A DNA stretch of 36,342 bases from Flavobacterium sp. (GCA_030145825.1 JAIXHM010000005.1:1-36342), one strand, 5' to 3'; numbered from the stretch's first letter, positions 6,927-16,411 are shown. The notes: generated by a model not told the origin, from the letters alone. Translations and numbers: made by a program.

Positions 6927-9386
6927 TTGAAAAAGTTATTTTTTATTGTAATAGTTCTTTTAACACACCTTATTAATGCACAAACTGCGAGAATAAAAGG
7001 GGTTATTTTAGACGAATTTAACGCACCTGTTGAAGGTGTTTCCATTAATGTAAACAAAACTGGAACAGTTTCAGACGCTACTGGTTTTTTCCTAATTGAA
7101 GTTCCAGCAAACACAGATTTAACCGTTACATTCACTCATATTTCGTTTAAAAAATCTACTTTAAAATTAAACTTAAAACCAAACGAAGATTTTGAATTAA
7201 ATCCAGTTATGAGTTCAAAAGTGGAACAAATTGGCGAAGTGGTTTTAGTTGGTACAAGCAATAAAAAAAGAATTGAAGGAGTTACCGCGATTGATCCGGT
7301 TATTATTAGAAAAATTCCCGGAGCAAATGCTGGAGTAGAAAACATTATTAAAACTTTACCCGGAGTTTATTCTAATAACGAATTAAGTACATCTTATGCT
7401 GTTAGAGGTGGTAACTACGATGAAAATTTAGTTTATGTTAATGAAATTGAAGTGTACCGTCCGTTTTTAATTCGTTCTGGTCAACAAGAAGGTTTGAGTT
7501 TTACCAATACAGACATGGTCGAAAATGTTGACTTTTCAGCAGGAGGATTTCAAGCTAAATATGGTGATAAAATGTCTTCTGTTTTAGATATCACCTATAG
7601 AACACCTAAAAAATTTAAAGCTGGTCTAGAAGCTAGTTTCCTTGGTGGAAGTTTAACATTCGAAGGTATTTCTAAAAATAATAAATGGAGTAATATTACA
7701 GGAATTCGTTATCGAGACAATAGTTTATTAGTCAATAGTCAAGATACGGAAACTAATTATCGTCCTCAATTTGCTGATATTCAAACTTTATTCAATTACA
7801 ATGCTTCAACTAAATGGCAATGGAGTTTTTTAGGTAATATTTCTCAAAACAAGTATCATTATCAACCTTTAACTAGACAAACAAATTTTGGTACAATTAA
7901 TGAGCCTATAGCGTTATTAGTATATTACGAAGGCCAAGAAAAAGACGAATATTTAACACTTTTTGGAGCTGTAAAATCGGTTTATCAATACAATGATAAA
8001 AATAAACTGAAATTTTTCGTTTCTACTTACCATACACAAGAACAAGAATATTATGACATTTTAGCACAATATAGATTAGGCGAAGTAGATGCAAATATTG
8101 GTTCAGAAACTTTTGGTGATGTTATTTACACTCGTGGTGTGGGTGGCCAATTAACTCATGCTCGTAACGATTTAGACGCTTTAATAGTAAATGTTGAAAC
8201 TAAAGGGTTTCATGAATTAAACGAAAAATCTCAAATTGAATGGGGAATAAAATACACTAGAGAAGATATTAGAGATAGAATTGTAGAATGGGAAGTAATA
8301 GACTCTGCCGGATTCTCGCTACCAGCTCCTATTTTAGAATATCAAAACGACCAACCTTATAATTCTTACAACGGTCCTCTTGCTCCTTATCACAATGTTA
8401 GAGCTACAAATTTTACAAAAATCGATAGAATTTCAGGTTATGCGCAATGGAATAGAAGAGGAAATATTGGAGCACATCAATATTGGTTAAATGCAGGTGT
8501 TAGAGCTCATAATTGGCAAGTAGAATCGGAAGAAGGGAAAGGAAAATCTCAAATAACATTTTCTCCAAGAGCACAATTTGCTTTCAAACCAAATTGGAAC
8601 AAAGATATGCTGTTTAGAATCTCAAGTGGTCTATACCATCAACCGCCATTCTATAGAGAACTTCGAGATGCAGATGGAATGGTGCAACCTAACGTAAAAG
8701 CACAACAATCTTTTCATTTAGTTTTGAGTAATGACTATAGTTTTAAAATGTGGAATCGTCCATTTAAATTAGTAAGTGAAGCTTATTATAAAAGTATGAC
8801 TAATGTAAATACGTACACTATAGACAATGTTCGTATTCGCTACAAAGCCGATAATAATGCAGAAGCTTATGCTTATGGTTTTGACGCTCGATTAAATGGA
8901 GAATTTGTTCCAGGAACAGAATCGTGGTTTAGTTTTGGTTACTTAAAAACTGAAGAAAATTATGATAACAAAGGATATATAGCTCGTCCTACGGATCAAA
9001 GGTTAAAATTTGGATTATTGTTCCAAGATTATATGCCAAATATTCCGAATGTAAAAATCAATCTTAATTTAGTATACAATACAGGTTTACCCGGTGGTTC
9101 TCCATCTTATGCAGATCCTTATGACTATCAATTTCGTCTAAAAGATTACACAAGAGCCGATGTAGGTTTCTTGTATGCTTTTAAAGATGAAACTATAAAA
9201 TCAGATAAAAAATGGTTGCGCCGTTTTAACGAACTTTCATTAGGTTTAGAAATTTTCAATTTGTTTAATAATCAAAATGCAATTACAAATACTTGGGTTC
9301 GCGATGTATATACTAAATCGCAATATGGAATTCCAAACTACATGACTACTCGTGTTTTTAACTTGAAGTTGGTAGCTCGTTTGTAA
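6927..9386 (+). CDS. TonB-dependent outer-membrane receptor
   Basis: This 819-residue receptor starts at a TTG codon, giving MKKLFFIVIVLLTHLINAQ, a signal peptide; no nearby in-frame ATG would preserve it. Residues 20-100 form a CarboxypepD_reg-like domain (ARIKGVILDEFNAPVEGVSI). The plug domain follows (about 105-235; PGVYSNNELSTSYAVRGG, GGFQAKYGDKMSSVLDI) and then the 22-strand barrel, ending FNLKLVARL. Transport would use TonB-ExbBD energy, but the substrate cannot be read from sequence. There is no SusD partner beside it, so it is not a classic polysaccharide-utilization locus. It is probably co-transcribed with the M23 peptidase. Confidence 0.93.
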   Translation: MKKLFFIVIVLLTHLINAQTARIKGVILDEFNAPVEGVSINVNKTGTVSDATGFFLIEVPANTDLTVTFTHISFKKSTLKLNLKPNEDFELNPVMSSKVEQIGEVVLVGTSNKKRIEGVTAIDPVIIRKIPGANAGVENIIKTLPGVYSNNELSTSYAVRGGNYDENLVYVNEIEVYRPFLIRSGQQEGLSFTNTDMVENVDFSAGGFQAKYGDKMSSVLDITYRTPKKFKAGLEASFLGGSLTFEGISKNNKWSNITGIRYRDNSLLVNSQDTETNYRPQFADIQTLFNYNASTKWQWSFLGNISQNKYHYQPLTRQTNFGTINEPIALLVYYEGQEKDEYLTLFGAVKSVYQYNDKNKLKFFVSTYHTQEQEYYDILAQYRLGEVDANIGSETFGDVIYTRGVGGQLTHARNDLDALIVNVETKGFHELNEKSQIEWGIKYTREDIRDRIVEWEVIDSAGFSLPAPILEYQNDQPYNSYNGPLAPYHNVRATNFTKIDRISGYAQWNRRGNIGAHQYWLNAGVRAHNWQVESEEGKGKSQITFSPRAQFAFKPNWNKDMLFRISSGLYHQPPFYRELRDADGMVQPNVKAQQSFHLVLSNDYSFKMWNRPFKLVSEAYYKSMTNVNTYTIDNVRIRYKADNNAEAYAYGFDARLNGEFVPGTESWFSFGYLKTEENYDNKGYIARPTDQRLKFGLLFQDYMPNIPNVKINLNLVYNTGLPGGSPSYADPYDYQFRLKDYTRADVGFLYAFKDETIKSDKKWLRRFNELSLGLEIFNLFNNQNAITNTWVRDVYTKSQYGIPNYMTTRVFNLKLVARL

Positions 9387-9413
9387 ATTTAGGAACAAAA
9401 ATTAGTATATTTG
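9381..9413 (+). promoter_or_regulatory. Promoter for the EF-hand-like lipoprotein gene
   Basis: TTG at 9381-9383 and TATATTTG at 9406-9413 are separated by 22 nt, matching the Bacteroidota consensus. The upstream box overlaps the last codons of the TonB receptor gene. The ATG is 19 nt downstream at 9432. Confidence 0.55.
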
Positions 9414-9431
9414 ATAATCAAAAAATAGAAC

Positions 9432-10145
9432 ATGCGAATTTATTTAGTATCAATTATTAGCGCTTTAACTTTGGTTGCTTGTAAAAAAGAAAGTGAAAAA
9501 CCAAAAGTTATTTATGAAGAAAAAGCAACTACTGAAGAGCGAAAAGTTGATTCTACTTCTATTAAAATTGCCGATTTGCCGATTTTAATGGATGGAACCA
9601 AATACTTAATTCATCCTGTTGGCGATGTGCGTGTGTATGAAGATTACAAAAGTGTTTATGGTTCTAGTAAAACCAACCAAGTAAGTTATGCTATTTCAAA
9701 TTACAATCGTTATGAAATTACAGGTTATTTCGATAATCTGAAATTTCAACATATCGATTCTACAACGGTTTGTGCTTTAACTACTCAAAAAGTACAAATT
9801 CAAACGGTTACTTATTTGAATACTATTGCCGAAAAATCAAAAAAGCAAATCTTAGTATATTCATTAGTTGATAGTGATACAAATAAAGACGGAAAAATTG
9901 ATCAAAACGACATTAAATCGCTTTACTTAAGTAATATTGATGGAACACATTTAACCAAGATTTCTGACGATTTAAACGAAGTTGTAGATTGGAATGTTAT
10001 TGAAACTTTAAATCGATTGTATTTTCGTTCTATTGAAGATATCAATAAAAATGGTGCTTTCGATAAAAACGATAAAGTGCATTATCATTATGTAAATCTT
10101 TTAACAAACGATTGGACAGCTGAGGAATATTCTCCAATTAATTAA
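9432..10145 (+). CDS. Lipoprotein with two EF-hand-like calcium loops
   Basis: The 237-residue protein has a lipoprotein signal (SALTLVAC, lipidated C17) followed by a charged linker, so it should sit in the envelope. I recognise no named family. Two 12-residue loops fit the EF-hand or dockerin calcium pattern: residues 149-160 (DTNKDGKIDQND) and 203-214 (DINKNGAFDKND). Between and before them lie beta-type segments such as DGTHLTKISDDLNEVVDW, reminiscent of beta-propeller (TolB-like) blades. It has its own promoter-like sequence behind the TonB receptor. A calcium-stabilised envelope protein is a reasonable inference; no partner is known. Confidence 0.8.
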   Translation: MRIYLVSIISALTLVACKKESEKPKVIYEEKATTEERKVDSTSIKIADLPILMDGTKYLIHPVGDVRVYEDYKSVYGSSKTNQVSYAISNYNRYEITGYFDNLKFQHIDSTTVCALTTQKVQIQTVTYLNTIAEKSKKQILVYSLVDSDTNKDGKIDQNDIKSLYLSNIDGTHLTKISDDLNEVVDWNVIETLNRLYFRSIEDINKNGAFDKNDKVHYHYVNLLTNDWTAEEYSPIN

Positions 10146-10190
10146 TTTGTATTGCCTAAAGCAAAATGCATTAAGCCGTAAGCTATTTTT

Positions 10191-10472
10191 ATGTTTAGAA
10201 ATTTTAAACGTAATTCTTATTTAATAGCTGCTTTACTTATTTTTACAATTATATTCTGTAAAATAATTGGAAGCTATAGATATTCAGAGTTTCATGAAAT
10301 TTATAAAGTTGGAATTTATTTTTGTTATTTCTTACATATTTTAAATTTTTCCTTATCAATCTTCAACTTATTTAAAATGCATGAAGTTGGTTTTCTAAAA
10401 ACAAAAAATTTTATTTTTATATTGTTAAGTTTATCTCCAATATTTTTTTTGCTTATTGCTTCCTACTTATAG
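10191..10472 (+). CDS. Small hypothetical membrane protein
   Basis: This 93-residue frame encodes three hydrophobic helices (about residues 10-27, 39-60 and 72-92) with a basic N-terminus (MFRNFKRNSYL), which predicts an inner-membrane protein. No family is recognised. It follows the lipoprotein gene by 45 nt and converges on the DUF2971 gene, whose stop lies 7 nt beyond. Codon use resembles its neighbours, but the evidence that it is expressed is limited to its size, start codon and membrane pattern. Confidence 0.6.
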   Translation: MFRNFKRNSYLIAALLIFTIIFCKIIGSYRYSEFHEIYKVGIYFCYFLHILNFSLSIFNLFKMHEVGFLKTKNFIFILLSLSPIFFLLIASYL

Positions 10473-10479
10473 CTTAAAA

Positions 10480-11181
10480 CTAAATCAAAATATCGCTTTC
10501 TAAATCTGATTTTTCAATTGTAAAGTTAAAACCTAATTTCTCAACCAATTCGATTACTAGTTTCTTATACCAATTTTCACTTTTAGGATGAATGTAAATT
10601 TTCTCAATTAACTGGTTCAAATTTACTTCAATCTTTAATCCATTATCGATGGTTAAATTAGTTTTGCTTACATCGGAAATAATACGAATTTCTCGTTCAT
10701 ATTGAAAACTTTTTCTCTTGAACAAAAACGGAAAAAAAGTATCATCAAAAGGAATAAAATCTTTCTTGTAATCAATATAGTTTACTTCGCCTATATATTG
10801 TTCGTAATGCTTTTCAGGTTTTAACGCTTCTTTTAATCTTCCTATTGTAGATTGTATGGCTAAACCTTCGTTGTTTTTTGTAAAAATTTGCCACATTGCA
10901 AACGATTCATATTCGTTAGCATGCCACGAACTAATTACAACTTTTTCGCGATGCGATTTGTAATAATCTAAAAACTTGGGATTGTTTGCTGCAATTTTTT
11001 TTATTTCCTCGTAAGTTGGTTCCGAAAATGTTCCTTCATATTGATCTTCAAATTTATCGGAACGCGACATAAATAATTGATGCGCTAACAACATATCTAG
11101 AAACTTAGATAAATCTAAGTATTTCCAAACTATAGTGTCATCGTTTTCGGTTAACTTTATATTTTTATTGAGTATGTACAT
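10480..11181 (-). CDS. DUF2971-family protein
   Basis: The 233-residue cytosolic protein matches the DUF2971 family by pattern: WKYLDLSKFLDMLLAHQLFMSRSDKFEDQYEG near the N-terminus is the hallmark, followed by SSWHANEYESFAMWQIF and YIGEVNYIDY. The biochemical role is unknown; members occur sporadically across bacteria, often in accessory regions. Here it lies behind a long palindromic repeat and has a 9-bp inverted repeat just upstream of its start, so it is probably an independent transcription unit. The ATG at 11181 gives MYILNKNIKL. Confidence 0.8.
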   Translation of the reverse strand: MYILNKNIKLTENDDTIVWKYLDLSKFLDMLLAHQLFMSRSDKFEDQYEGTFSEPTYEEIKKIAANNPKFLDYYKSHREKVVISSWHANEYESFAMWQIFTKNNEGLAIQSTIGRLKEALKPEKHYEQYIGEVNYIDYKKDFIPFDDTFFPFLFKRKSFQYEREIRIISDVSKTNLTIDNGLKIEVNLNQLIEKIYIHPKSENWYKKLVIELVEKLGFNFTIEKSDLESDILI

Positions 11182-11190
11182 AAAAGAAAA

Positions 11191-11221
11191 ATCTCCATAA
11201 ATTTAGTAATTATATGGAGAT
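11191..11221. repeat. Inverted repeat upstream of the DUF2971 gene
   Basis: ATCTCCATA (11191-11199) and TATGGAGAT (11213-11221) form a perfect 9-bp inverted repeat with a 13-nt AT-rich spacer. It ends 9 nt before the ATG of the DUF2971 gene. The spacer contains, on the minus strand, TAAATTTA, one base from the -7 consensus. It may be an operator or an mRNA leader hairpin. Confidence 0.45.
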
Positions 11222-11248
11222 AATTTGATAATAAAATTTCTTAAATGG

Positions 11249-11313
11249 TCTCGACTCCGCTCGACCTGACAATTTTGTTAATTCCACTGTCACTTCGAGC
11301 GGAGTCGAGAAGT
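11249..11313. repeat. Palindromic repeat element with 16-bp arms
   Basis: TCTCGACTCCGCTCGA (11249-11264) and TCGAGCGGAGTCGAGA (11295-11310) are perfect inverted copies, each bounded inward by TGAC or GTCA. The arms are much richer in GC than the surroundings. The segment 11289-11313 is identical over 25 nt to the element at 25621-25645 inside prmC. It begins right after the ABC exporter stop codon and could also act as a transcription terminator. Confidence 0.85.
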
Positions 11314-11314
11314 A

Positions 11315-13144
11315 TTATTCGAAAGATTGTAACGAAACTAATTTTGCATAAGTTCCGTTTTTAGCTAAAAGTTCCTCGTGATTTCCTTGTTCAACAATTT
11401 GTCCTTTTTGCATTACCACAATAGTATCGGCGCGTTGAATAGTTGATAAACGGTGTGCAATAACCACTGAAGTTCTATTTTGCATCATATTTTCTAAGGC
11501 TACTTGAACTAATTTTTCGCTTTCTGTATCTAAAGCAGATGTCGCTTCATCTAAAATCATAATCGGTGGATTTTTTAAGACCGCACGAGCAATAGACAAA
11601 CGTTGTTTTTGTCCGCCTGAAAGTTTATTTCCAGCATCACCAATATTTGTATGAATTCCTTGAGGTAAATCTTTTACAAACTCAAAAGCATTAGCCACTT
11701 TTAAAGCTTCAATAATTTCTTCATCAGTTGCATCAAGTTTACCAATTTTAATATTCTCGGCAACTGTTCCATTAAACATGATAGAATCTTGTGTTACCAA
11801 TCCCATTTGATTACGAAGTGATTTCATAGTGACATTTTTGACATTAGTACCGTCAATTTCTATTTCACCTTTTTCTACATCGTAAAAGCGCATTAATAAA
11901 TTAGCAATAGTACTTTTCCCTGAACCAGATTGACCAACTAATGCAACTGTTTTACCTTTTGGAACATACAAAGAAAAATCTTTTAAAACAGGTTCATCAT
12001 TATAAGCGAACGTTACATTTTGTATCGAAATTCCGTCTTCAAACTTCTGAATTTCAGAGGCACCTTCTTTATCTACAATTGGATTTTCAACTTCTAATAC
12101 TTCAAAAACACGCTCTGCAGCGGCCAAACCATTTTTAACTTGGTAAGAAGCTTTTGAAATAGATTTTGCAGGAGTTAAAATATTGTAAGCCAAACCAATA
12201 TATGCAATAAAAAGGGAACCCGTTAATGATTTTTCTACTAAAACTAAATTTCCACCATAGAATAATAATACCGAAATAACAACAATACCTAAGAACTCAC
12301 TTAAAGGAGAAGCTAAATTGTTTTTTTTGCCAATATTATTTGTTAAACGATATAATCTATTAATAGAGGCATTAAAATTACCAATAAAAAAGTTTTCGGC
12401 ATTATAGCCTTTTACAACTTTTAAACCCGTTAAACTTTCTTCAACTATTGAAATTAAATATCCGTTTTCTTGTTGAACTCTTATCGATTTACTTTTTAAA
12501 GATTTTCCTATTTTAGAAATAATAAAACCTGAAATTGGAATAAAAATAAACACAAACATGGTTAATTTCCAGCTAATGTTTATCATGGCTATTAACGAGA
12601 AAATAATCGTTAAAGGTTCTTTTACAATTAGCTCTAATACCATAAAAAAGGAATTCTGTACTTCGTTAACATCGCCAAGCATTCGAGCCATAACGTCTCC
12701 TTTTCTCTTTTCAGAATAGTACGAAACTGGGAGCGAAATTATTTTGCTATACATTTTATCTCGTAAATCTCTTAGAACTCCCGTTTTTAACTTGGTTAAA
12801 TGTTGTAGTGCTAAATAGTTGAATAAATTCTTTAATAAGAAAGTAGAAACTACTAAAGATACTGTTAACAACAAAGCATAATTTGCTCCATAATTCTCAG
12901 AAAACAGATTTACATAATAAAATAAATATTGTTTTGCATAAGAACCAATTTCAAGAATGCCTTCATAGTTTGGAAGTTTTGTAATCTTTTCTTCGTTTTT
13001 AAATAATACTTCAAGAACAGGAAATACTAATACCATTCCAAGAGTACCAAACAATGCATACAATACATTATAAATTACATTCCAAACTACATGAAACTTA
13101 TATTTCTTTGCAAAAGGAATTATTTTCTTTAAATTATTATCCAT
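11315..13144 (-). CDS. ABC exporter, MsbA/MDR type
   Basis: This is a full half-transporter: six transmembrane helices (about residues 18-320) fused to a nucleotide-binding domain. The NBD has the Walker A GQSGSGKST (404-412), signature LSGGQKQR, Walker B IMILDEATSALD and H-loop VIAHRLSTI. At 609 residues it matches MsbA-like lipid or multidrug exporters, which work as homodimers in the inner membrane. The substrate is not determined by sequence; lipid A-core flipping is a reasonable guess given the glycosyl genes nearby. Its ATG overlaps the stop of the phosphohexomutase gene by one base (TAATGG), so the two are co-translated. Confidence 0.92.
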   Translation of the reverse strand: MDNNLKKIIPFAKKYKFHVVWNVIYNVLYALFGTLGMVLVFPVLEVLFKNEEKITKLPNYEGILEIGSYAKQYLFYYVNLFSENYGANYALLLTVSLVVSTFLLKNLFNYLALQHLTKLKTGVLRDLRDKMYSKIISLPVSYYSEKRKGDVMARMLGDVNEVQNSFFMVLELIVKEPLTIIFSLIAMINISWKLTMFVFIFIPISGFIISKIGKSLKSKSIRVQQENGYLISIVEESLTGLKVVKGYNAENFFIGNFNASINRLYRLTNNIGKKNNLASPLSEFLGIVVISVLLFYGGNLVLVEKSLTGSLFIAYIGLAYNILTPAKSISKASYQVKNGLAAAERVFEVLEVENPIVDKEGASEIQKFEDGISIQNVTFAYNDEPVLKDFSLYVPKGKTVALVGQSGSGKSTIANLLMRFYDVEKGEIEIDGTNVKNVTMKSLRNQMGLVTQDSIMFNGTVAENIKIGKLDATDEEIIEALKVANAFEFVKDLPQGIHTNIGDAGNKLSGGQKQRLSIARAVLKNPPIMILDEATSALDTESEKLVQVALENMMQNRTSVVIAHRLSTIQRADTIVVMQKGQIVEQGNHEELLAKNGTYAKLVSLQSFE

Positions 13145-14871
13145 TAGTTCAAATTCATTTCTGCAATAATAGTTGCAATTTTTTGGTCTAATTGATTTTC
13201 AACAGATTCAAAATTTTGAGGCATATCTAATTGCGCATGTACACTGAAATAAAATTTAATTTTAGGTTCTGTTCCACTAGGGCGTGCACAAATTTTACTT
13301 CCATCTTCTAAATAATAAATTAATACATTCGATTTTGGAATAGTAATATCAAACTCTTCATTATTCATAAAGTCTTTACCTTTTGAAGTTTGATAATCTT
13401 CTATACAAACCACACGCTCGCCAGCGATTTCTTTCAAAGGATTTTCGCGTAAATCTATCATCATCTGTTTGATTTCGTTTGCACCTTCAATTCCTTTTTT
13501 AGTAATCGAAATTAAATGTTCTTTATACAAACCAAAATCTACCGAAAGATTAATTAATTCTTGGTACAAACTACTTCCTGAAGCTTTTGCTTGCGCTGCA
13601 ATTTCGCAAACTAAAAGTATAGCTGCTACAGCATCTTTATCGCGAACTTTATCGCCTACCATGTAACCAAAACTTTCTTCTCCTCCTCCAATAAACTCTA
13701 GTTCAGGAAAATCTTTAATGAATTTTGCAATCCATTTAAAACCTGTTAAACCTACTTTACACTCTACTCCGTAAGCTTCTGCTAAATCTAACATCAATGG
13801 CGTAGAAACAATAGTTGAACCAATGAATTGCTTTCCTGTAATTTTTCCTGCATGCTTCCATTGTTCTAAAAGAAAAGCTGTCATAATAACCATAGTTTGA
13901 TTACCATTTAACAACTTCATATTTCCTTCTAAATCGCGAACTGCTACACCTAATCGGTCCGAATCAGGATCAGTTCCTACTACAATATCCGCATTAATTT
14001 TATTAGCCAAAGCTAATGCCATTGTTAGTGCTTCTGGTTCTTCAGGATTTGGCGATTTTACTGTAGGAAAGTTTCCGTTTGGTTCTCTTTGTTCTTCTAC
14101 AATATTTACATCATTATACCCTGCTAAATCTAAAACATTTGGAATAGCTTTTACAGAAGTTCCGTGTAAAGGAGTGTAAACAATTTTTAATTTGTCTTTG
14201 AACTCTTGTGGTGTATTAAAACTTGCATTTTCAACTGTAGATTTCCAAAATGCTTGATCAATATCGTTATCAATATACTCGATTAAACTTTCATTTGCTT
14301 CAAAGTTAATATCGCTATATTGTAAGTTTTCAATTTCTTGAATAATTTCAGCATCTTGAGGTGGAACTAATTGTCCGCCATCTTGCCAATATACTTTATA
14401 TCCGTTATATTCTGGTGGATTGTGAGAAGCAGTTAAAACAATTCCTGCATGACAATTTAAATAACGAACTGCAAAAGATAACTCAGGTGTTGGACGTAGC
14501 TCAGAAAACAGAAATACTTTAATTCCGTTTGCCGAAAAAACATCAGCCACAACTTTTGCTAGTGTATTACTATTATGTCTACAATCGTATGCAATTGCAA
14601 CTTTTAATTCTTCTCCTGCAAAAACTTTCTTCATATAATTTGAAAGTCCTTGAGTATTTTTTCCTAAAGTATATTTGTTTATTCGGTTGGTTCCTACACC
14701 CATTACGCCACGCATTCCACCTGTACCGAATTCTAAATTTTTATAAAAACTATCTTCTAATTCTTTCGGACTAGAAGTCATCATTTCTTTAATATTTTCT
14801 TGCGTTTTTTCGTCAAAAACTGGAGTAAGCCATTCGTTGACTTTCTCTAAAATATGTTTTTCAATATGCAT
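13144..14871 (-). CDS. Phosphoglucomutase/phosphomannomutase family enzyme
   Basis: This alpha-D-phosphohexomutase interconverts hexose 1- and 6-phosphates through a phosphoserine. The 575-residue length fits the PgcA/PGM2-like group. Visible motifs are GTGGMRG (about 49-55), the phosphoserine loop TASHNPPEYNG with S149, the metal-binding GTDPDSDRLG (about 310), the sugar-specificity loop GGGEESFGYMVGD and the phosphate-binding RPSGTEPK. It probably supplies glucose-1-phosphate or mannose-1-phosphate for polysaccharide synthesis. It overlaps the ABC exporter by one base and lies 55 nt from the glycosyltransferase gene. Glucose versus mannose preference cannot be settled here. Confidence 0.92.
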   Translation of the reverse strand: MHIEKHILEKVNEWLTPVFDEKTQENIKEMMTSSPKELEDSFYKNLEFGTGGMRGVMGVGTNRINKYTLGKNTQGLSNYMKKVFAGEELKVAIAYDCRHNSNTLAKVVADVFSANGIKVFLFSELRPTPELSFAVRYLNCHAGIVLTASHNPPEYNGYKVYWQDGGQLVPPQDAEIIQEIENLQYSDINFEANESLIEYIDNDIDQAFWKSTVENASFNTPQEFKDKLKIVYTPLHGTSVKAIPNVLDLAGYNDVNIVEEQREPNGNFPTVKSPNPEEPEALTMALALANKINADIVVGTDPDSDRLGVAVRDLEGNMKLLNGNQTMVIMTAFLLEQWKHAGKITGKQFIGSTIVSTPLMLDLAEAYGVECKVGLTGFKWIAKFIKDFPELEFIGGGEESFGYMVGDKVRDKDAVAAILLVCEIAAQAKASGSSLYQELINLSVDFGLYKEHLISITKKGIEGANEIKQMMIDLRENPLKEIAGERVVCIEDYQTSKGKDFMNNEEFDITIPKSNVLIYYLEDGSKICARPSGTEPKIKFYFSVHAQLDMPQNFESVENQLDQKIATIIAEMNLN

Positions 14872-14926
14872 ATTCGAATATGTTAAAAAGCAAATTTACG
14901 AAGAATAAAAGTAGTAATAAAGCAAC

Positions 14927-15877
14927 TTAAACTTCTTGCTCTATTTTATAGCGTTCTTCGTTATTTTTAGTTCGTAAAATTATTTCTCCTAAAAAGCCAG
15001 CTAAAAATAATTGTGTTCCAATAATCATGGTTGCTAATGCAATATAAAACCACGGATTATCAGTCACTAAAATTGTAGGTTCTTGATGATATAATTTCCA
15101 AAGTTTTAAAACTCCAATAAAACCTGCTGAGATAAAACCGATGATAAACATCAACACGCCAAGAGCGCCAAATAAATGCATAGGGCGTTTACCAAATTTA
15201 GATAAAAACCAAATAGTGATTAAATCTAGAAATCCATTAATGAAACGTTCCATTCCGAATTTAGATTCTCCGTATTTTCGGGCTTGATGCTGCACTACTT
15301 TTTCGCCTATATTAGCGAAACCAGCGTTTTTAGCTAAAACAGGAATATAACGATGCATTTCACCAGAGACTTCTACGTTTTTTACTACTTTGCTATTGTA
15401 AGCTTTTAAACCACAATTAAAATCGTGCAACACAACACCAGAAGTTTTTCGGGCTGCCCAGTTAAATAATTTTGAAGGTAAGTTTTTGCCAATAACCGAA
15501 TCGTAGCGTTTCTTTTTCCAACCTGAAACTAAATCAAACCCTTGTTGAGTAATCATATTATACAGTTCAGGAATTTCATCAGGGCTATCTTGTAAATCGG
15601 CATCCATGGTAATGACCACATCACCATTTGTTCGAGCAAAACCGGCATGCAAGGCTTGACTTTTTCCGTAGTTTCTTAAAAAACGAATACCTTTCACGGC
15701 TGTATCTTGCTGTGAAAGGTTGTGTATGATATCCCAAGAATTATCGGTACTACCATCATCTATAAACCAAATTTCGTAGGAATAGTTATGGGTTGTCATA
15801 ACTTTCTTAATCCAATTATATAGTTCGGGCAACGATTCTTGTTCGTTAAGTAATGGAATAACTACAGATATATTCAT
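14927..15877 (-). CDS. Family 2 glycosyltransferase (polyprenyl-phosphate type)
   Basis: The 316-residue protein has a cytosolic GT2 (GT-A fold) domain. It starts MNISVVIPLLNEQESL and contains FIDDGSTDNS and the metal-binding MDADLQD. Two C-terminal transmembrane helices follow (about 233-258 and 268-295). This layout fits the DPM1/GtrB/ArnC group, which moves a sugar from a nucleotide donor to undecaprenyl phosphate at the inner membrane. The sugar is not determined. It is separated by three nucleotides from the DUF4199 gene upstream, so the two are in one operon, probably with the phosphohexomutase downstream. Confidence 0.9.
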   Translation of the reverse strand: MNISVVIPLLNEQESLPELYNWIKKVMTTHNYSYEIWFIDDGSTDNSWDIIHNLSQQDTAVKGIRFLRNYGKSQALHAGFARTNGDVVITMDADLQDSPDEIPELYNMITQQGFDLVSGWKKKRYDSVIGKNLPSKLFNWAARKTSGVVLHDFNCGLKAYNSKVVKNVEVSGEMHRYIPVLAKNAGFANIGEKVVQHQARKYGESKFGMERFINGFLDLITIWFLSKFGKRPMHLFGALGVLMFIIGFISAGFIGVLKLWKLYHQEPTILVTDNPWFYIALATMIIGTQLFLAGFLGEIILRTKNNEERYKIEQEV

Positions 15878-15880
15878 GTA

Positions 15881-16411
15881 TTATATTAATTCTTGTGGTT
15901 TTCTTTTGAAGATTGCTGCCAAAATTAATCCAAAAATAATAGAACCAATTAAAGAACCTCCAAAACTTTTTACAACTCCCATTGTTGAGAACTGAGGTGT
16001 TTCTTCCATTTGAGTTACAACTTCTTTTATTTTCTCTGTTGGTACATTATATTTTTGTAAATTTTCTACTTGAAATTCAACCAAAGCCTGACTTACTAAA
16101 TCGCGAGTATCTGTATCAATAACATTAAACAATAATATAGTAAAAAGCGAAGACATTAAAATTCCTATTAATGCACCCAGGAAATAACCCGTAAATCCGT
16201 CTTTAAAACTCATGTAACCGCCTAATTCTTTTCTTAAATTCATTAACTGAAATACACCAATTCCTATATAAATGAAAAGCAAAGAAAAACCTATCCACAT
16301 ATTAGTAAATAAATGATAATCAATTAAATACATTAAAAGAGTAGCTGTAATTGCAAATATTCCAGAGATTAATCCAAATTTAATAGCATTTTTTTTAATA
16401 ATTTCGTTCAT
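15881..16411 (-). CDS. DUF4199-family membrane protein
   Basis: The 176-residue protein has four transmembrane helices (about residues 10-32, 37-57, 73-97 and 147-168), with a hydrophilic, glutamate-rich segment between helices 3 and 4. Sequence pattern and topology (GLISGIFAITATLLMYLI, GGYMSFKDGFTGYF) match DUF4199, a Bacteroidota-restricted inner-membrane family without known function. It is the first gene of the unit with the GT2 glycosyltransferase, which suggests an envelope glycan role, an inference from context only. Confidence 0.85.
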   Translation of the reverse strand: MNEIIKKNAIKFGLISGIFAITATLLMYLIDYHLFTNMWIGFSLLFIYIGIGVFQLMNLRKELGGYMSFKDGFTGYFLGALIGILMSSLFTILLFNVIDTDTRDLVSQALVEFQVENLQKYNVPTEKIKEVVTQMEETPQFSTMGVVKSFGGSLIGSIIFGLILAAIFKRKPQELI

